In this document: positions 1 to 8,353 of the stretch, piece by piece | How the letters are laid out: every line of letters begins with the position of its first letter | Numbering within the stretch: position 1 is the stretch's first letter | Assembly: GCF_025628965.1 (NCBI RefSeq) | Contig: NZ_JAOTEN010000002.1 | Span: 310,001-374,000, forward strand | Length of the DNA: 64,000 nucleotides | DNA from: Chryseobacterium gilvum | GTDB taxonomy: Bacteria > Bacteroidota > Bacteroidia > Flavobacteriales > Weeksellaceae | Direction: 5' to 3' | Made by a program: the position numbers and the translations under genes | Notes under the pieces: generated by a model | What the model was told of the DNA's origin: nothing | Database searches by the model: none | Seen by the model: the letters and a program-made list of their open reading frames with translations, nothing else

Positions 1-987
1 CGCAATTCCTGTTCCGCGAACCACTGCTCTTAAAGGATCTTCAGCCACAAAAACAGGAAGCCCCGTTTTTTTGTGCAATCTGTCTGCAAGACCTCTTAGC
101 AAAGCTCCTCCTCCTGCAAGATAAATACCTGTTTTGTAAATATCGGCAGCCAATTCCGGAGGGGTTAAAGAAAGAGTTTCCATAACAGAATCTTCAATTC
201 TGATGATTGATTTATCTAAAGCGCGGGCGATTTCTTTATACCCAACCATAATTTCTTTTGGCTTCCCTGTAATCAGGTCTCTTCCCTGTACAGGAATATC
301 GTCAATATCAACATCAAGATCTTCAACAGCGGAACCTACTTCAATTTTAACTCTTTCAGCAGTTCTTTCACCAATATACAGATTATGATGCGTTCTCAGG
401 AAATATGCAATGTCATTCGTAAATACATCACCGGCGATTTTCACAGACTTATCGCATACAATACCTCCAAGTGCTACTACAGCAATCTCAGTCGTACCTC
501 CTCCTATGTCGATAATCATATTTCCTTCCGGCTTCTGCACGTCAATTCCTACTCCTATCGCCGCCGCCATTGGTTCATAAATCAGTCTTACTTCTTTGGC
601 GTTTACTTTTTGGGCAGAATCTCGAACGGCTCTCTTTTCAACCTCTGTAATTCCTGACGGGATACAGATCACAATTCTTAAAGCCGGCTGAATAAATCTG
701 CCTTTGATCCCAGGAATTTTTTTAATAAATTCTTTAATCATGTGCTCAGAAGCATGGAAATCTGCAATCACGCCATCTTTCAGCGGACGGATTGTTTTGA
801 TATCCTCATGAGTTTTTCCCTGCATATGTTTAGCCTGTTCACCTACCGCGATCGGTCTTCCTGTAGACCGCTCTATAGCGACTATTGAAGGCTGATCTAT
901 AACAATCTTATTATTGTGGATGATAAGCGTGTTGGCGGTACCTAAGTCTATCGCAATCTCTTGCGTAAACATATCGAATATACTCAT
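1..987 (-). CDS. mreB: Rod shape-determining protein MreB (3' end cut off by window)
   Basis: Actin-like ATPase that forms membrane-bound filaments and directs lateral cell-wall synthesis. Translating the minus strand from the ATG at 987 gives 329 residues without a stop; the usual length is about 340, so only the last dozen or so residues are missing. Visible signatures are the N-terminal nucleotide-binding block AIDLGTANTLI, the central phosphate-2 loop IDIGGGTTEIAVVALG, and a C-terminal adenosine motif YLAGGGALLRG. The start is set by the MSIFDMFTQEIA opening and by a TATCTTTG promoter box 23 bases upstream. mreC, mreD and penicillin-binding genes usually follow mreB and would lie left of the window. 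Assignment is firm. Confidence 0.96.
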   Translation of the reverse strand, partial: MSIFDMFTQEIAIDLGTANTLIIHNNKIVIDQPSIVAIERSTGRPIAVGEQAKHMQGKTHEDIKTIRPLKDGVIADFHASEHMIKEFIKKIPGIKGRFIQPALRIVICIPSGITEVEKRAVRDSAQKVNAKEVRLIYEPMAAAIGVGIDVQKPEGNMIIDIGGGTTEIAVVALGGIVCDKSVKIAGDVFTNDIAYFLRTHHNLYIGERTAERVKIEVGSAVEDLDVDIDDIPVQGRDLITGKPKEIMVGYKEIARALDKSIIRIEDSVMETLSLTPPELAADIYKTGIYLAGGGALLRGLADRLHKKTGLPVFVAEDPLRAVVRGTGIA

Positions 988-1010
988 AATTTTGTCCTGA
1001 TTTAAGTTTA

Positions 1011-1018
1011 CAAAGATA
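1011..1018 (-). promoter_or_regulatory. mreB promoter -7 box
   Basis: The minus strand reads TATCTTTG, a perfect match to the Bacteroidetes -7 element TAnnTTTG, ending 23 bases before the mreB ATG. Confidence 0.6.
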
Positions 1019-1208
1019 TAAAATTAAAGACCACTTATAATTATATTGTTAAATATAATTTGGTTAAAATTTTATTAAATTTTCATTCCCAAGAAGCTTT
1101 TTTTAAAAGTTTTCCGGAGAGGTGAGACAGTGAAGTTACGAATCATTTTATAGCTTTTCACGATAATTATCATATATATTTTCAGGAATGGTTTCCGTAA
1201 AAAATCCG

Positions 1209-1216
1209 TAAATTTG
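1209..1216 (+). promoter_or_regulatory. hemA promoter -7 box, very close to the start codon
   Basis: TAAATTTG matches TAnnTTTG and ends only 9 bases before the hemA ATG at 1226. No TTG (-33) element is seen at the usual distance. If the box is used, the mRNA leader would be only a few bases long. Confidence 0.5.
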
Positions 1217-1225
1217 CTCTTGCTT

Positions 1226-2500
1226 ATGATACAGTATTCTAATATACATCAGACCTCGAATTTCGCTGTACTTTCTGTGAGTTATGAAAAAGCAGATGGT
1301 GAAACAAGAGGAAAATTTGCATTTTTTGACGAAAATATTAAAACCTTTGTCACCCGCATTCATGATGAAAATCTTGGAGACGCTTTCGTGGTCTCTACCT
1401 GTAACCGAACAGAAATCTATACTACGACTCTGAATTATCTTTCTGTCGCAGAAGAATACTGCAAAACAATTGATGTAAGCCTTACCGATTTTCTTCAGTT
1501 TGCCAATATTTTAACAAAAGAAGAAGCACTGCAACATTTGTTCAGGGTTGCAGCAGGCCTGGAAAGCCAGATCATTGGTGATTTTGAAATTATCGGACAG
1601 ATTAAAAAAGCATATGCGCGTTTCAGAAAAGAAAGGCAAAATTCAAATCCGTTTCTGGAAAGAGCCATCAATTCTGCGATCCAGATTTCCAAAAGAATAA
1701 AAAACGAAACCGGAATTTCTAACGGAGCCGCTTCTGTTTCATACGCCGCAGTACATTATATTTTAAATAACCAGAAAAGAATTACCGAAAAAAACATTCT
1801 GCTTCTGGGAGTAGGCGAAATCGGGCAAAACACGGTAGAAAACCTGGTTAAGCATGTGTTCCAGCCGAGAATAAAGATAACCAACCGTACTCAGGAAACC
1901 GCAGAAAAAATCTCTCAGAAATACAATATCCCTCATATTGACTATGAAAATTTTAATGAGGAAGTTAAAAATACCGATATTCTTATTGTAGCCACAGCAT
2001 CAAGGACACCAATTGTAAACCAGTCTCATTTTAAGAATGGAAAAGAAACCCTGGTTATCGATCTGTCAATTCCTCACAATGTGGATAAAAGCGTTTCTGA
2101 TATTGAAAATATTACTTTGATTGATGTCGATGAACTTTCCAAACAGATTCAGCAAACCATTCAGCAAAGAGAAAAAGAAATTCCGAAAGCGGAAAAAATC
2201 ATCAAGGAAATGACCAAAGACTTCCTTGAGTGGGAAAAAAAGAGAAAACTGGCTCCCAATATTCATCATTTCAAAGCTGTTTTAAAGAACATGGAACGCA
2301 ATGAAATGCATAATTTTTACAAAAAAAATAAATACATAAACATCACAGACATGGAGCTTTCTGAGAAAATGATTCAGAAAATTACCAACCGTTTTGCAAA
2401 ATATATCATTGATAATCCTCTCAGAGCAGAAGAAATTAGTAAATTAATGCACGAAATATTAGTTGAACAACCCAATAACGAATTCAATGAAAAGCATTAG
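1226..2500 (+). CDS. hemA: Glutamyl-tRNA reductase
   Basis: First committed enzyme of C5-pathway tetrapyrrole synthesis: NADPH-dependent reduction of glutamyl-tRNA(Glu) to glutamate-1-semialdehyde in the cytoplasm. The 424-residue product has the catalytic-Cys motif VVSTCNRTEIY (Cys near residue 59), the block AAGLESQIIGDFEI around residues 110-125, a Rossmann domain with LLLGVGEIGQNTVENL, and the C-terminal dimerisation helices. The reading frame opens earlier at a TTG (1214), but that codon lies inside the promoter box, so I take the ATG at 1226. It overlaps hemC by 14 bases and heads a hemACDE operon. Confidence 0.95.
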   Translation: MIQYSNIHQTSNFAVLSVSYEKADGETRGKFAFFDENIKTFVTRIHDENLGDAFVVSTCNRTEIYTTTLNYLSVAEEYCKTIDVSLTDFLQFANILTKEEALQHLFRVAAGLESQIIGDFEIIGQIKKAYARFRKERQNSNPFLERAINSAIQISKRIKNETGISNGAASVSYAAVHYILNNQKRITEKNILLLGVGEIGQNTVENLVKHVFQPRIKITNRTQETAEKISQKYNIPHIDYENFNEEVKNTDILIVATASRTPIVNQSHFKNGKETLVIDLSIPHNVDKSVSDIENITLIDVDELSKQIQQTIQQREKEIPKAEKIIKEMTKDFLEWEKKRKLAPNIHHFKAVLKNMERNEMHNFYKKNKYINITDMELSEKMIQKITNRFAKYIIDNPLRAEEISKLMHEILVEQPNNEFNEKH

Positions 2501-3395
2501 GATAGGAACCAGAAATTCTGCGCTTGCGCTGTGGCAGGCAAGAGAAGTCGCAAGACATTTACAGAACAACAATTACCTTACAGAGATTACTCCCATCGTA
2601 TCTTCAGGAGATAAAAACCTAAACCAGCCTCTTTACGCATTGGGAATTACAGGCATTTTTACCCGTGATCTTGATGTGGCGTTACTCAATGACGAAATCG
2701 ACATTGCCGTACATTCCCTGAAAGATGTTCCCACAAAACTTCCGGAAAATATTGAACTAGTCGCCTACCTGGAAAGAGATTATCCGCAAGATGTGCTTAT
2801 CCGGAGAAAATCTTCAAAAGATAAAGAATTTCACGAGCTAAAACTGGCAACCAGCAGTTTGAGAAGAAGAGCTTTCTGGCTGAAACATTATCCCGAAACA
2901 GAATTTTTCGATATCAGAGGAAACATTCAGACCAGACTACAAAAACTGGAAGAGCAGGATTTTGATGCCACTATTTTATCTTTAGCCGGGATCAGAAGAA
3001 TGAAAATGGATATTGATTACGAAATGCTTCCCTTGATGATTCCTGCCGCATCTCAAGGCGTTATTGCCATTGCAGGACATTCTGATAAGCCGGAAATCAA
3101 TGATATCCTGAAAAAAATAAGCCACCGCCAAACCCAGATTTGTGTTGAGATTGAAAGAAACTTTCTAAGCACTCTGGAAGGTGGATGTACCGCTCCTATT
3201 GGTGCATTTGCCGAAAAAATTGAAAACCAGATCCGCTTCAAAGGGGCGCTCTGCTCATTGGATGGTAAAAATTATATTGCGACTGACGAAAGTTTCGAGT
3301 ATAATGAGCATGAAAATTTCGGGGAAAAATTTGCACATGTTGTTCTGGAAAACGGCGGGCGCGAACTGATGGCAGAGATTAAAAATCATTTATAG
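2487..3395 (+). CDS. hemC: Porphobilinogen deaminase (hydroxymethylbilane synthase)
   Basis: Joins four porphobilinogen units into hydroxymethylbilane for haem synthesis. The 302-residue protein opens with the family hallmark MKSIRIGTRNSALALWQA; an in-frame upstream ATG at 2463 would add eight non-conserved residues and is not chosen. VHSLKDVP and the RRG/RGN-type substrate-binding stretch FDIRGNIQTRLQKL are present. The dipyrromethane cofactor cysteine is in LEGGCTAPIGA, about residue 234. The start lies inside the end of hemA (14-base overlap), pointing to translational coupling. Length is normal. Confidence 0.95.
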   Translation: MKSIRIGTRNSALALWQAREVARHLQNNNYLTEITPIVSSGDKNLNQPLYALGITGIFTRDLDVALLNDEIDIAVHSLKDVPTKLPENIELVAYLERDYPQDVLIRRKSSKDKEFHELKLATSSLRRRAFWLKHYPETEFFDIRGNIQTRLQKLEEQDFDATILSLAGIRRMKMDIDYEMLPLMIPAASQGVIAIAGHSDKPEINDILKKISHRQTQICVEIERNFLSTLEGGCTAPIGAFAEKIENQIRFKGALCSLDGKNYIATDESFEYNEHENFGEKFAHVVLENGGRELMAEIKNHL

Positions 3396-3427
3396 ATTCA
3401 ATCTTGTTACTCGGTGTACTTCTAACC

Positions 3428-4102
3428 ATGAAAATATTGTTTACCAAACATTTAGATACTGAATTACTGTCCAGAGAGATGGGAAAACATATTTCGGCAG
3501 AATGTATTGAGGTTATTGCGATAAAAGATCTTGAGGTTAGAGCATTTGATTTAAAAGATCATTCACTGATATTTACCAGTAAAAACGGGGTGAATGCTTT
3601 TTTTAAAAATAATTTTGAGCCTAATGAAAATTTTGCCTCAAAAAACTATAACAAGATCTATTGTGTGGGTGAAAAAACGAAAAAAGAGCTCCGGAAAAAC
3701 GGTTTCGGAACCTTTAAAGTTATGAAAAATGCCGAAACTCTTTCAAAATTTATCCTCGAAAAATGTCCACAGGAAAAATTCATCCATTTTTGCGGAAATT
3801 TAGCAATTGATGTCTTAGACCAGGAGCTTCCGCTGCAAAATATTGCGTATAAAAAAGTAACGGTTTATCATACGGAAGAACTCAATCCGATGATCCATGA
3901 AAAATATCATGCGATAGTTTTTTTTAGCCCAAGCGGAGTTCGTAGTTTTGCGAAAAATAATTCTCTGGTAAATATGTTGCTTTTTTCAATCGGAGAAACC
4001 ACGTCTAAAGAAATAAGAAAATTCAGTTCAGAAAAAATATTCACTTCTAAAGCCAATACTTTAGCTTCCGTATTTGAGATGATCCGGAAAGAAATTAAAT
4101 AA
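3428..4102 (+). CDS. hemD: Uroporphyrinogen-III synthase
   Basis: Cyclises hydroxymethylbilane to uroporphyrinogen III with inversion of ring D. HemD sequences are very divergent; here the call rests on position (between hemC and hemE), length (224 residues) and typical patches: an N-terminal [10 protein letters not shown] strand, [13 protein letters not shown] near residues 50-62, [12 protein letters not shown] near 80-90, and [12 protein letters not shown] plus [14 protein letters not shown] in the second half. The ATG at 3428 is preferred over an in-frame TTG at 3404 because the conserved first strand begins there. It starts 32 bases after hemC and ends 2 bases before hemE. Confidence 0.85.
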   Translation: MKILFTKHLDTELLSREMGKHISAECIEVIAIKDLEVRAFDLKDHSLIFTSKNGVNAFFKNNFEPNENFASKNYNKIYCVGEKTKKELRKNGFGTFKVMKNAETLSKFILEKCPQEKFIHFCGNLAIDVLDQELPLQNIAYKKVTVYHTEELNPMIHEKYHAIVFFSPSGVRSFAKNNSLVNMLLFSIGETTSKEIRKFSSEKIFTSKANTLASVFEMIRKEIK

Positions 4103-4104
4103 TT

Positions 4105-5130
4105 ATGATTAAAAACGACCTGTATTTAAAAGCACTTCGAGGCGAAACTGTAGAAAGACCACCGGTCTGGATGATGAGACAAGCCGGGAGATACTTACCT
4201 GAATTCATTGCTCTCCGAGACAAATATGACTTTTTTACAAGATGTCAGACGCCAGAATTGGCCTCTGAGATTACCGTTCAACCCATCAGAAGATTTCCTT
4301 TGGATGCTGCGATTTTATTTTCTGATATCCTGGTCGTTCCTCAAGCCATGGGAATTGATTTTAAAATGAAAGAAAATGTAGGACCTTGGCTGGATAATCC
4401 TATCAGAACGATGGAAGATGTGCAAAATGTTATCGTTCCCGATGTGAATGATACATTAGGATACGTTTTTGATGCGATTGAACTTACTTTAATCAAATTA
4501 GATAACGAAATTCCGTTAATTGGTTTTGCAGGCTCACCGTGGACGATTCTCTGCTACTGCGTGGAAGGAAAAGGAAGCAAAGCTTTTGATATTGCAAAAT
4601 CGTTCTGCTTTCAGCAGCCGGAAGCGGCACATCTTTTACTGCAAAAAATTACAGATACAACAATTGCCTATTTAAAAAGAAAAATTGAAAAAGGGGTTTC
4701 TGCGGTTCAGGTTTTTGATTCCTGGGGCGGAATGCTTTCTCCACAGGATTATCAGGAATTTTCATGGCAATATATCAATCAGATTGTTGAGGCTTTAAGC
4801 CCGCTTTCCCATGTGGTGGTCTTTGGAAAAGGATGCTGGTTTGCTTTGGAAGATATGATGCAATCTCCAGTTTCTGCATTGGGTGTTGACTGGACGATAA
4901 AGCCGGAAACCGCAAGAGCATTAACCAATCACAGCATGACGCTGCAGGGAAATTTTGATCCTGCAAGGTTGCATTCTACACCGGAAACCATTAAGAAAAT
5001 GGTAAACGAAATGATCAGCCGTTTCGGAAAAGACCGGTATATTGCCAATCTTGGCCACGGAATTTTGCCAAATATTCCTCTGGAAAATGCGGAAGCGTTT
5101 ATCCGGGCTGTAGTAGATTGGAAACCCTGA
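4105..5130 (+). CDS. hemE: Uroporphyrinogen decarboxylase
   Basis: Removes the four acetate carboxyls of uroporphyrinogen III to give coproporphyrinogen III. The 341-residue protein shows the N-terminal signature [15 protein letters not shown] (residues about 19-33), the substrate aspartate in [14 protein letters not shown], the loop [11 protein letters not shown], and the C-terminal [10 protein letters not shown]. All expected active-site segments are present and the length is normal. It is the last gene of the hem operon; the next genes of the pathway (hemF/N, hemB, hemG/H) are not here. Two hairpins follow, the first a palindromic repeat rather than a classical terminator. Confidence 0.97.
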   Translation: MIKNDLYLKALRGETVERPPVWMMRQAGRYLPEFIALRDKYDFFTRCQTPELASEITVQPIRRFPLDAAILFSDILVVPQAMGIDFKMKENVGPWLDNPIRTMEDVQNVIVPDVNDTLGYVFDAIELTLIKLDNEIPLIGFAGSPWTILCYCVEGKGSKAFDIAKSFCFQQPEAAHLLLQKITDTTIAYLKRKIEKGVSAVQVFDSWGGMLSPQDYQEFSWQYINQIVEALSPLSHVVVFGKGCWFALEDMMQSPVSALGVDWTIKPETARALTNHSMTLQGNFDPARLHSTPETIKKMVNEMISRFGKDRYIANLGHGILPNIPLENAEAFIRAVVDWKP

Positions 5131-5154
5131 TTTAATGCAAATTTAGAATTAAAA

Positions 5155-5187
5155 AAACCTAACAGGTTTTAAAAACCTGTTAGGTTT
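5155..5187. repeat. Perfect 16-bp palindromic repeat (AACCTAACAGGTT type)
   Basis: AAACCTAACAGGTTTT at 5155-5170 is followed after one base by its exact reverse complement at 5172-5187. No T-run follows on the plus strand, so it is not a standard terminator for hemE. From memory, similar AACCTGnnAGGTTTT palindromes recur between genes in flavobacterial genomes; only this copy is seen in the window. Confidence 0.7.
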
Positions 5188-5198
5188 GGATCAAAACA

Positions 5199-5228
5199 AA
5201 ATCCCTTCAATTTTTGTTGAAGGGATTT
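5199..5228 (-). terminator. Rho-independent terminator of sufS
   Basis: AAATCCCTTCAA (5199-5210) pairs with TTGAAGGGATTT (5217-5228) around a six-base loop. On the minus strand the stem is followed by a T-rich stretch, 27 bases after the sufS stop. Confidence 0.8.
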
Positions 5229-5254
5229 ATATGTTTAAAGATTATTTCCTAAAA

Positions 5255-6475
5255 TTAAGACAACATCTTTTGGGCTTTTCTCACGCCCTCAACCAAGGCA
5301 TCAATTTCACTGAAAGTATTATAAACCGCAAAACTCGCTCTTACCGTTCCTGCAATATTAAAGAAACTCATGATCGGTTGGGTACAGTGATGGCCTGTAC
5401 GTACGGCGATCCCCATTTTATCGAGAATCATCCCTACATCGGAAGAAATTCCTATTCCTTCAAGATTGAAAGAAACAACCCCTGTTCTGTTGGCTTTTTC
5501 ACCATAAATTTTTAGACCTTCGATTTCCAAAAGTTGTTTCTGAGCGTAATTCAATAAGGCGTTTTCGTGATTTTGAATATGCTCATGTCCCAATCTTTCA
5601 ATAAAATCTACAGCTGCTCCCAATGCGATATTTCCGCCTACGTTTGGCGTTCCGGCTTCATATTTAAATGGTAAACCTGCATAAGTGGTTCCGTCAAACG
5701 AGCATGTCGCGATCATTTCTCCTCCTCCATGAAACGGAGGAAGGTCTTCTAAAAGACGTTGTTTTCCGTACAGAATCCCCGTTCCCATCGGAGCATACAT
5801 TTTATGTCCCGAAAACACGAAAAAATCACAATCCATCGCCTGCACATCAATTTTAAAATGAGGGGCAGACTGCGCTCCGTCGATGACGATGTAAGCATCA
5901 GAATTCTGTCTCGTTTTAGCGATGATCTCTTCAATAGGATTGACAATCCCCAATGCGTTTGAAACATGGTTTACGGAAACTACTTTTGTTTTTTCATTTA
6001 AAAATTCATCTAAATAATCCAGTTGGAGAATCCCGTCTTGATCAATCGGGATTACACGAAGTTTTGCCCCGGTTCTTTCACACAGCAATTGCCACGGAAC
6101 GATATTGGAGTGATGCTCAAGGTAAGAGATGATAATTTCATCGTCTTTTTGAAGCTTCTGTGTTAAAATATAAGAGATAAGGTTGATTCCTTCGGTTGTG
6201 CCTTTGGTGAAAATAACTTCAAAATCATGTTCGGCATTAATGAAGTTCTGGATTTTCTTTCTTGAAAGCTCCATTTCGACAGTTGCCAATTGGCTCAGCG
6301 TATGAATACCGCGATGAACATTGGCATTGATTTTCTTATAATATTGATTCCAGACTTCTAAAACGGAGTTTGGTTTCTGAGAGGTTGCCGCATTGTCTAA
6401 ATAAACCAGTGGTTTGCCGTTTACCTGTTGGTTTAAAATAGAAAACTGACTTCTTATTTCCTGAATGTCAAACAT
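5255..6475 (-). CDS. sufS: Cysteine desulfurase, SufS type
   Basis: PLP enzyme that takes sulphur from cysteine as an enzyme persulfide for Fe-S cluster assembly. The 406-residue product carries LVYLDNAATSQKP near the N-terminus, the PLP lysine in FSGHKMYAPMGTG (Lys225) and the persulfide cysteine in RTGHHCTQPIM (Cys364). The short Cys loop marks group II (SufS/CsdA) rather than IscS. Unlike many genomes it is not next to sufBCD, which lie about 31 kb away on the other strand. It has its own promoter box at 6520-6527 and its own terminator. Confidence 0.95.
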   Translation of the reverse strand: MFDIQEIRSQFSILNQQVNGKPLVYLDNAATSQKPNSVLEVWNQYYKKINANVHRGIHTLSQLATVEMELSRKKIQNFINAEHDFEVIFTKGTTEGINLISYILTQKLQKDDEIIISYLEHHSNIVPWQLLCERTGAKLRVIPIDQDGILQLDYLDEFLNEKTKVVSVNHVSNALGIVNPIEEIIAKTRQNSDAYIVIDGAQSAPHFKIDVQAMDCDFFVFSGHKMYAPMGTGILYGKQRLLEDLPPFHGGGEMIATCSFDGTTYAGLPFKYEAGTPNVGGNIALGAAVDFIERLGHEHIQNHENALLNYAQKQLLEIEGLKIYGEKANRTGVVSFNLEGIGISSDVGMILDKMGIAVRTGHHCTQPIMSFFNIAGTVRASFAVYNTFSEIDALVEGVRKAQKMLS

Positions 6476-6519
6476 TTATTCAAATTTTATCATTACATCG
6501 TTCTTTATTTAGAACTTGT

Positions 6520-6527
6520 CAAATTTA
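6520..6527 (-). promoter_or_regulatory. sufS promoter -7 box
   Basis: The minus strand reads TAAATTTG, 44 bases before the sufS ATG, a perfect TAnnTTTG match. Confidence 0.5.
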
Positions 6528-6584
6528 CGACTTTTATCCAAAAGTCTGCCGGATTAATAGCGTGATAGATTTCATCTAAAATAA

Positions 6585-6613
6585 AAAACCTGCCATAAAA
6601 AATGACAGGTTTT
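6585..6613 (-). terminator. Terminator of prs-rplY
   Basis: AAAACCTGCCAT (6585-6596) pairs with ATGACAGGTTTT (6602-6613) with one mismatch. On the minus strand it is followed by a T-run, 21 bases after the rplY stop. Confidence 0.8.
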
Positions 6614-6634
6614 AGTATTGTGATTAAGAATTTC

Positions 6635-7276
6635 TTATTCAGCTGCTGCTTCTTCAGTTGCCGGAGCTGCTCCTTCAACTTCTGTTGCAACTTCTTCATC
6701 GTCATCATCTGCCATAGCACCTCCTTTAGCTGCATTTCTAGACATTTTAACAGCTACAACCACTGCATTGTCCGGGTGCATGAAAGTATATCCTTCAGCT
6801 TTAAGACCTCCTACATAAAGTTTGTTACCAATCTTTAATGAAGTAATATCTACAACTACCTCATCCGGTAAGTTTGCAGGAATCGCTTTTACTTTCAATT
6901 TTCTGAAAGACTGACGTAAAACACCACCAGCAACAACACCTTTAGAACGACCTGTTAATCTCACAGGAACTTCCATAACTACCGGCTTATCGTCAGATAA
7001 TCTGTAGAAGTCTGCATGAATAATTTTGTCTGTAATGGGGTGGAACTGAATATCCTGAAGAACTGCAGGAATTACCTGTCCGTCAACTTCAATAGATACC
7101 GTGTGTGCTTCAGGAGTATATACCAAACCTTTGAACGCTTTCTCTAAAGCAGAGAAGTTCAATGGCTCACCACCTCCGTAAACAACACAAGGAACTAATT
7201 CAGCATCACGTAAAGCTTTTGTCGACTTTTTGCCCACGCTTTCTCTTTTTGTACCTTGAATTGTAATAGATTTCAT
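6635..7276 (-). CDS. rplY: 50S ribosomal protein L25/general stress protein Ctc
   Basis: Binds 5S rRNA in the large ribosomal subunit. The 213-residue product is the long two-domain (Ctc/TL5) form: an N-terminal L25 beta-barrel beginning [18 protein letters not shown] with LVPCVVYGG, then the beta-rich C-terminal domain (about residues 95-185) with [18 protein letters not shown]. It ends in an acidic and alanine-rich tail of about 25 residues, probably disordered. It follows prs by 54 bases, the common prs-rplY order; the pth gene often found next is absent. Confidence 0.95.
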   Translation of the reverse strand: MKSITIQGTKRESVGKKSTKALRDAELVPCVVYGGGEPLNFSALEKAFKGLVYTPEAHTVSIEVDGQVIPAVLQDIQFHPITDKIIHADFYRLSDDKPVVMEVPVRLTGRSKGVVAGGVLRQSFRKLKVKAIPANLPDEVVVDITSLKIGNKLYVGGLKAEGYTFMHPDNAVVVAVKMSRNAAKGGAMADDDDEEVATEVEGAAPATEEAAAE

Positions 7277-7330
7277 TTATAAAAATTTAAAAATTTGTTT
7301 AAAACTACTTCGCAAATAGCTCATTATCAA

Positions 7331-8269
7331 TTAAATAATAAACTTACTGCTGATCGATTGATGCTCATGCACCATCTTCATCACGTCTGCAAATAATGGG
7401 GCGCAAGATAGCACTTTTATTTTAGTTGACAAACTAGTTTTTACAGGAATTGAGTCTGTTACAATAACTTCGAGTAATTGTGAGTTCTCAATATTGTCAT
7501 ATGCTTTCCCTGAAAGTACTCCGTGAGTGGCCATTGCTCTTACCGATTTTGCCCCTTTTTCCATCAAAATATCTGCCGCTTTACAGAGCGTTCCTGCAGT
7601 ATCGATCATATCATCAATCAGAATCACATTTTTCCCTTCCACGTCTCCTATCAGAAACATTTCTTCGATCACATTTGCTTTTTTTCTTTCTTTATAAGCA
7701 ATTACTACATCTGCGCCTAAATGACCTGCATAATTTTTTGCTCTTTTTGCGCCTCCCATATCCGGAGAAGCAATGGTCAAATTATCAAGATTCATATCTC
7801 TGATGTAATCTACGAAGATCGTAGAAGCATACAGATGATCTACAGGTATCTCAAAGAATCCCTGAATCTGGTCTGCGTGAAGGTCCATGGTCATAATTCT
7901 CGTTGCGCCTGCCGCAGTCAAAAGATTGGCAACCAATTTTGCTCCGATCGGTGCTCTCGGTTTGTCTTTTCGGTCCTGTCTTGCAAGCCCGAAGTACGGC
8001 AGTACTACGGTAATGCTTTTTGCAGAGGCTCTTTTTGATGCATCAATCATGAGAAGAAGCTCTAAAAGATTGTCTGCAGGCGGAAATGTAGATCCTATCA
8101 GGAAAACCCTCCCTCCACGTACAGATTCGTCTAAAACAGGCTCAAACTCTCCGTCGCTGAACTCCTGAAAGTTGATTTTCCCTAATTCTTTCCCATAATA
8201 CTGGGCAATTTTTTCTGCGAGGTCTTTACTCGTCCTTGTAGAAAACAGATAACTTAACTGATCGGCCAT
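7331..8269 (-). CDS. prs: Ribose-phosphate pyrophosphokinase
   Basis: Makes PRPP from ribose-5-phosphate and ATP for purine, pyrimidine, NAD, His and Trp synthesis. The 312-residue protein contains the ATP-loop region LPYFGLARQDRKDKPR, the cation site TMDLHADQIQGFF, and the PRPP-binding loop VILIDDMIDTAGTLCKA, all intact. The start MADQLSYLFSTRTS is preceded 21 bases upstream by a TACATTTG box. Likely cotranscribed with rplY. Confidence 0.96.
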   Translation of the reverse strand: MADQLSYLFSTRTSKDLAEKIAQYYGKELGKINFQEFSDGEFEPVLDESVRGGRVFLIGSTFPPADNLLELLLMIDASKRASAKSITVVLPYFGLARQDRKDKPRAPIGAKLVANLLTAAGATRIMTMDLHADQIQGFFEIPVDHLYASTIFVDYIRDMNLDNLTIASPDMGGAKRAKNYAGHLGADVVIAYKERKKANVIEEMFLIGDVEGKNVILIDDMIDTAGTLCKAADILMEKGAKSVRAMATHGVLSGKAYDNIENSQLLEVIVTDSIPVKTSLSTKIKVLSCAPLFADVMKMVHEHQSISSKFII

Positions 8270-8290
8270 TTTTACTTTTTAAAAGATTTG

Positions 8291-8298
8291 CAAATGTA
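8291..8298 (-). promoter_or_regulatory. prs promoter -7 box
   Basis: The minus strand reads TACATTTG, 21 bases before the prs ATG and just downstream of the terminator of the preceding operon. Confidence 0.6.
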
Positions 8299-8301
8299 AA
8301 A

Positions 8302-8330
8302 AAAACCACAAGAATACGTCTTGTGGTTTT
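8302..8330 (-). terminator. Terminator of the fadL-like/SGNH operon
   Basis: AAAACCACAAG (8302-8312) pairs perfectly with CTTGTGGTTTT (8320-8330). A run of T follows on the minus strand. Confidence 0.85.
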
Positions 8331-8353
8331 AAGTTTTTATTTATTCTTACATC

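Noticed and set aside
1214..1225. TTG start for hemA
   Set aside because: The codon lies inside the TAAATTTG promoter box and adds no conserved residues.
7480..8168. Several plus-strand ORFs opposite prs
   Set aside because: Antisense shadows of the intact and well conserved prs gene.
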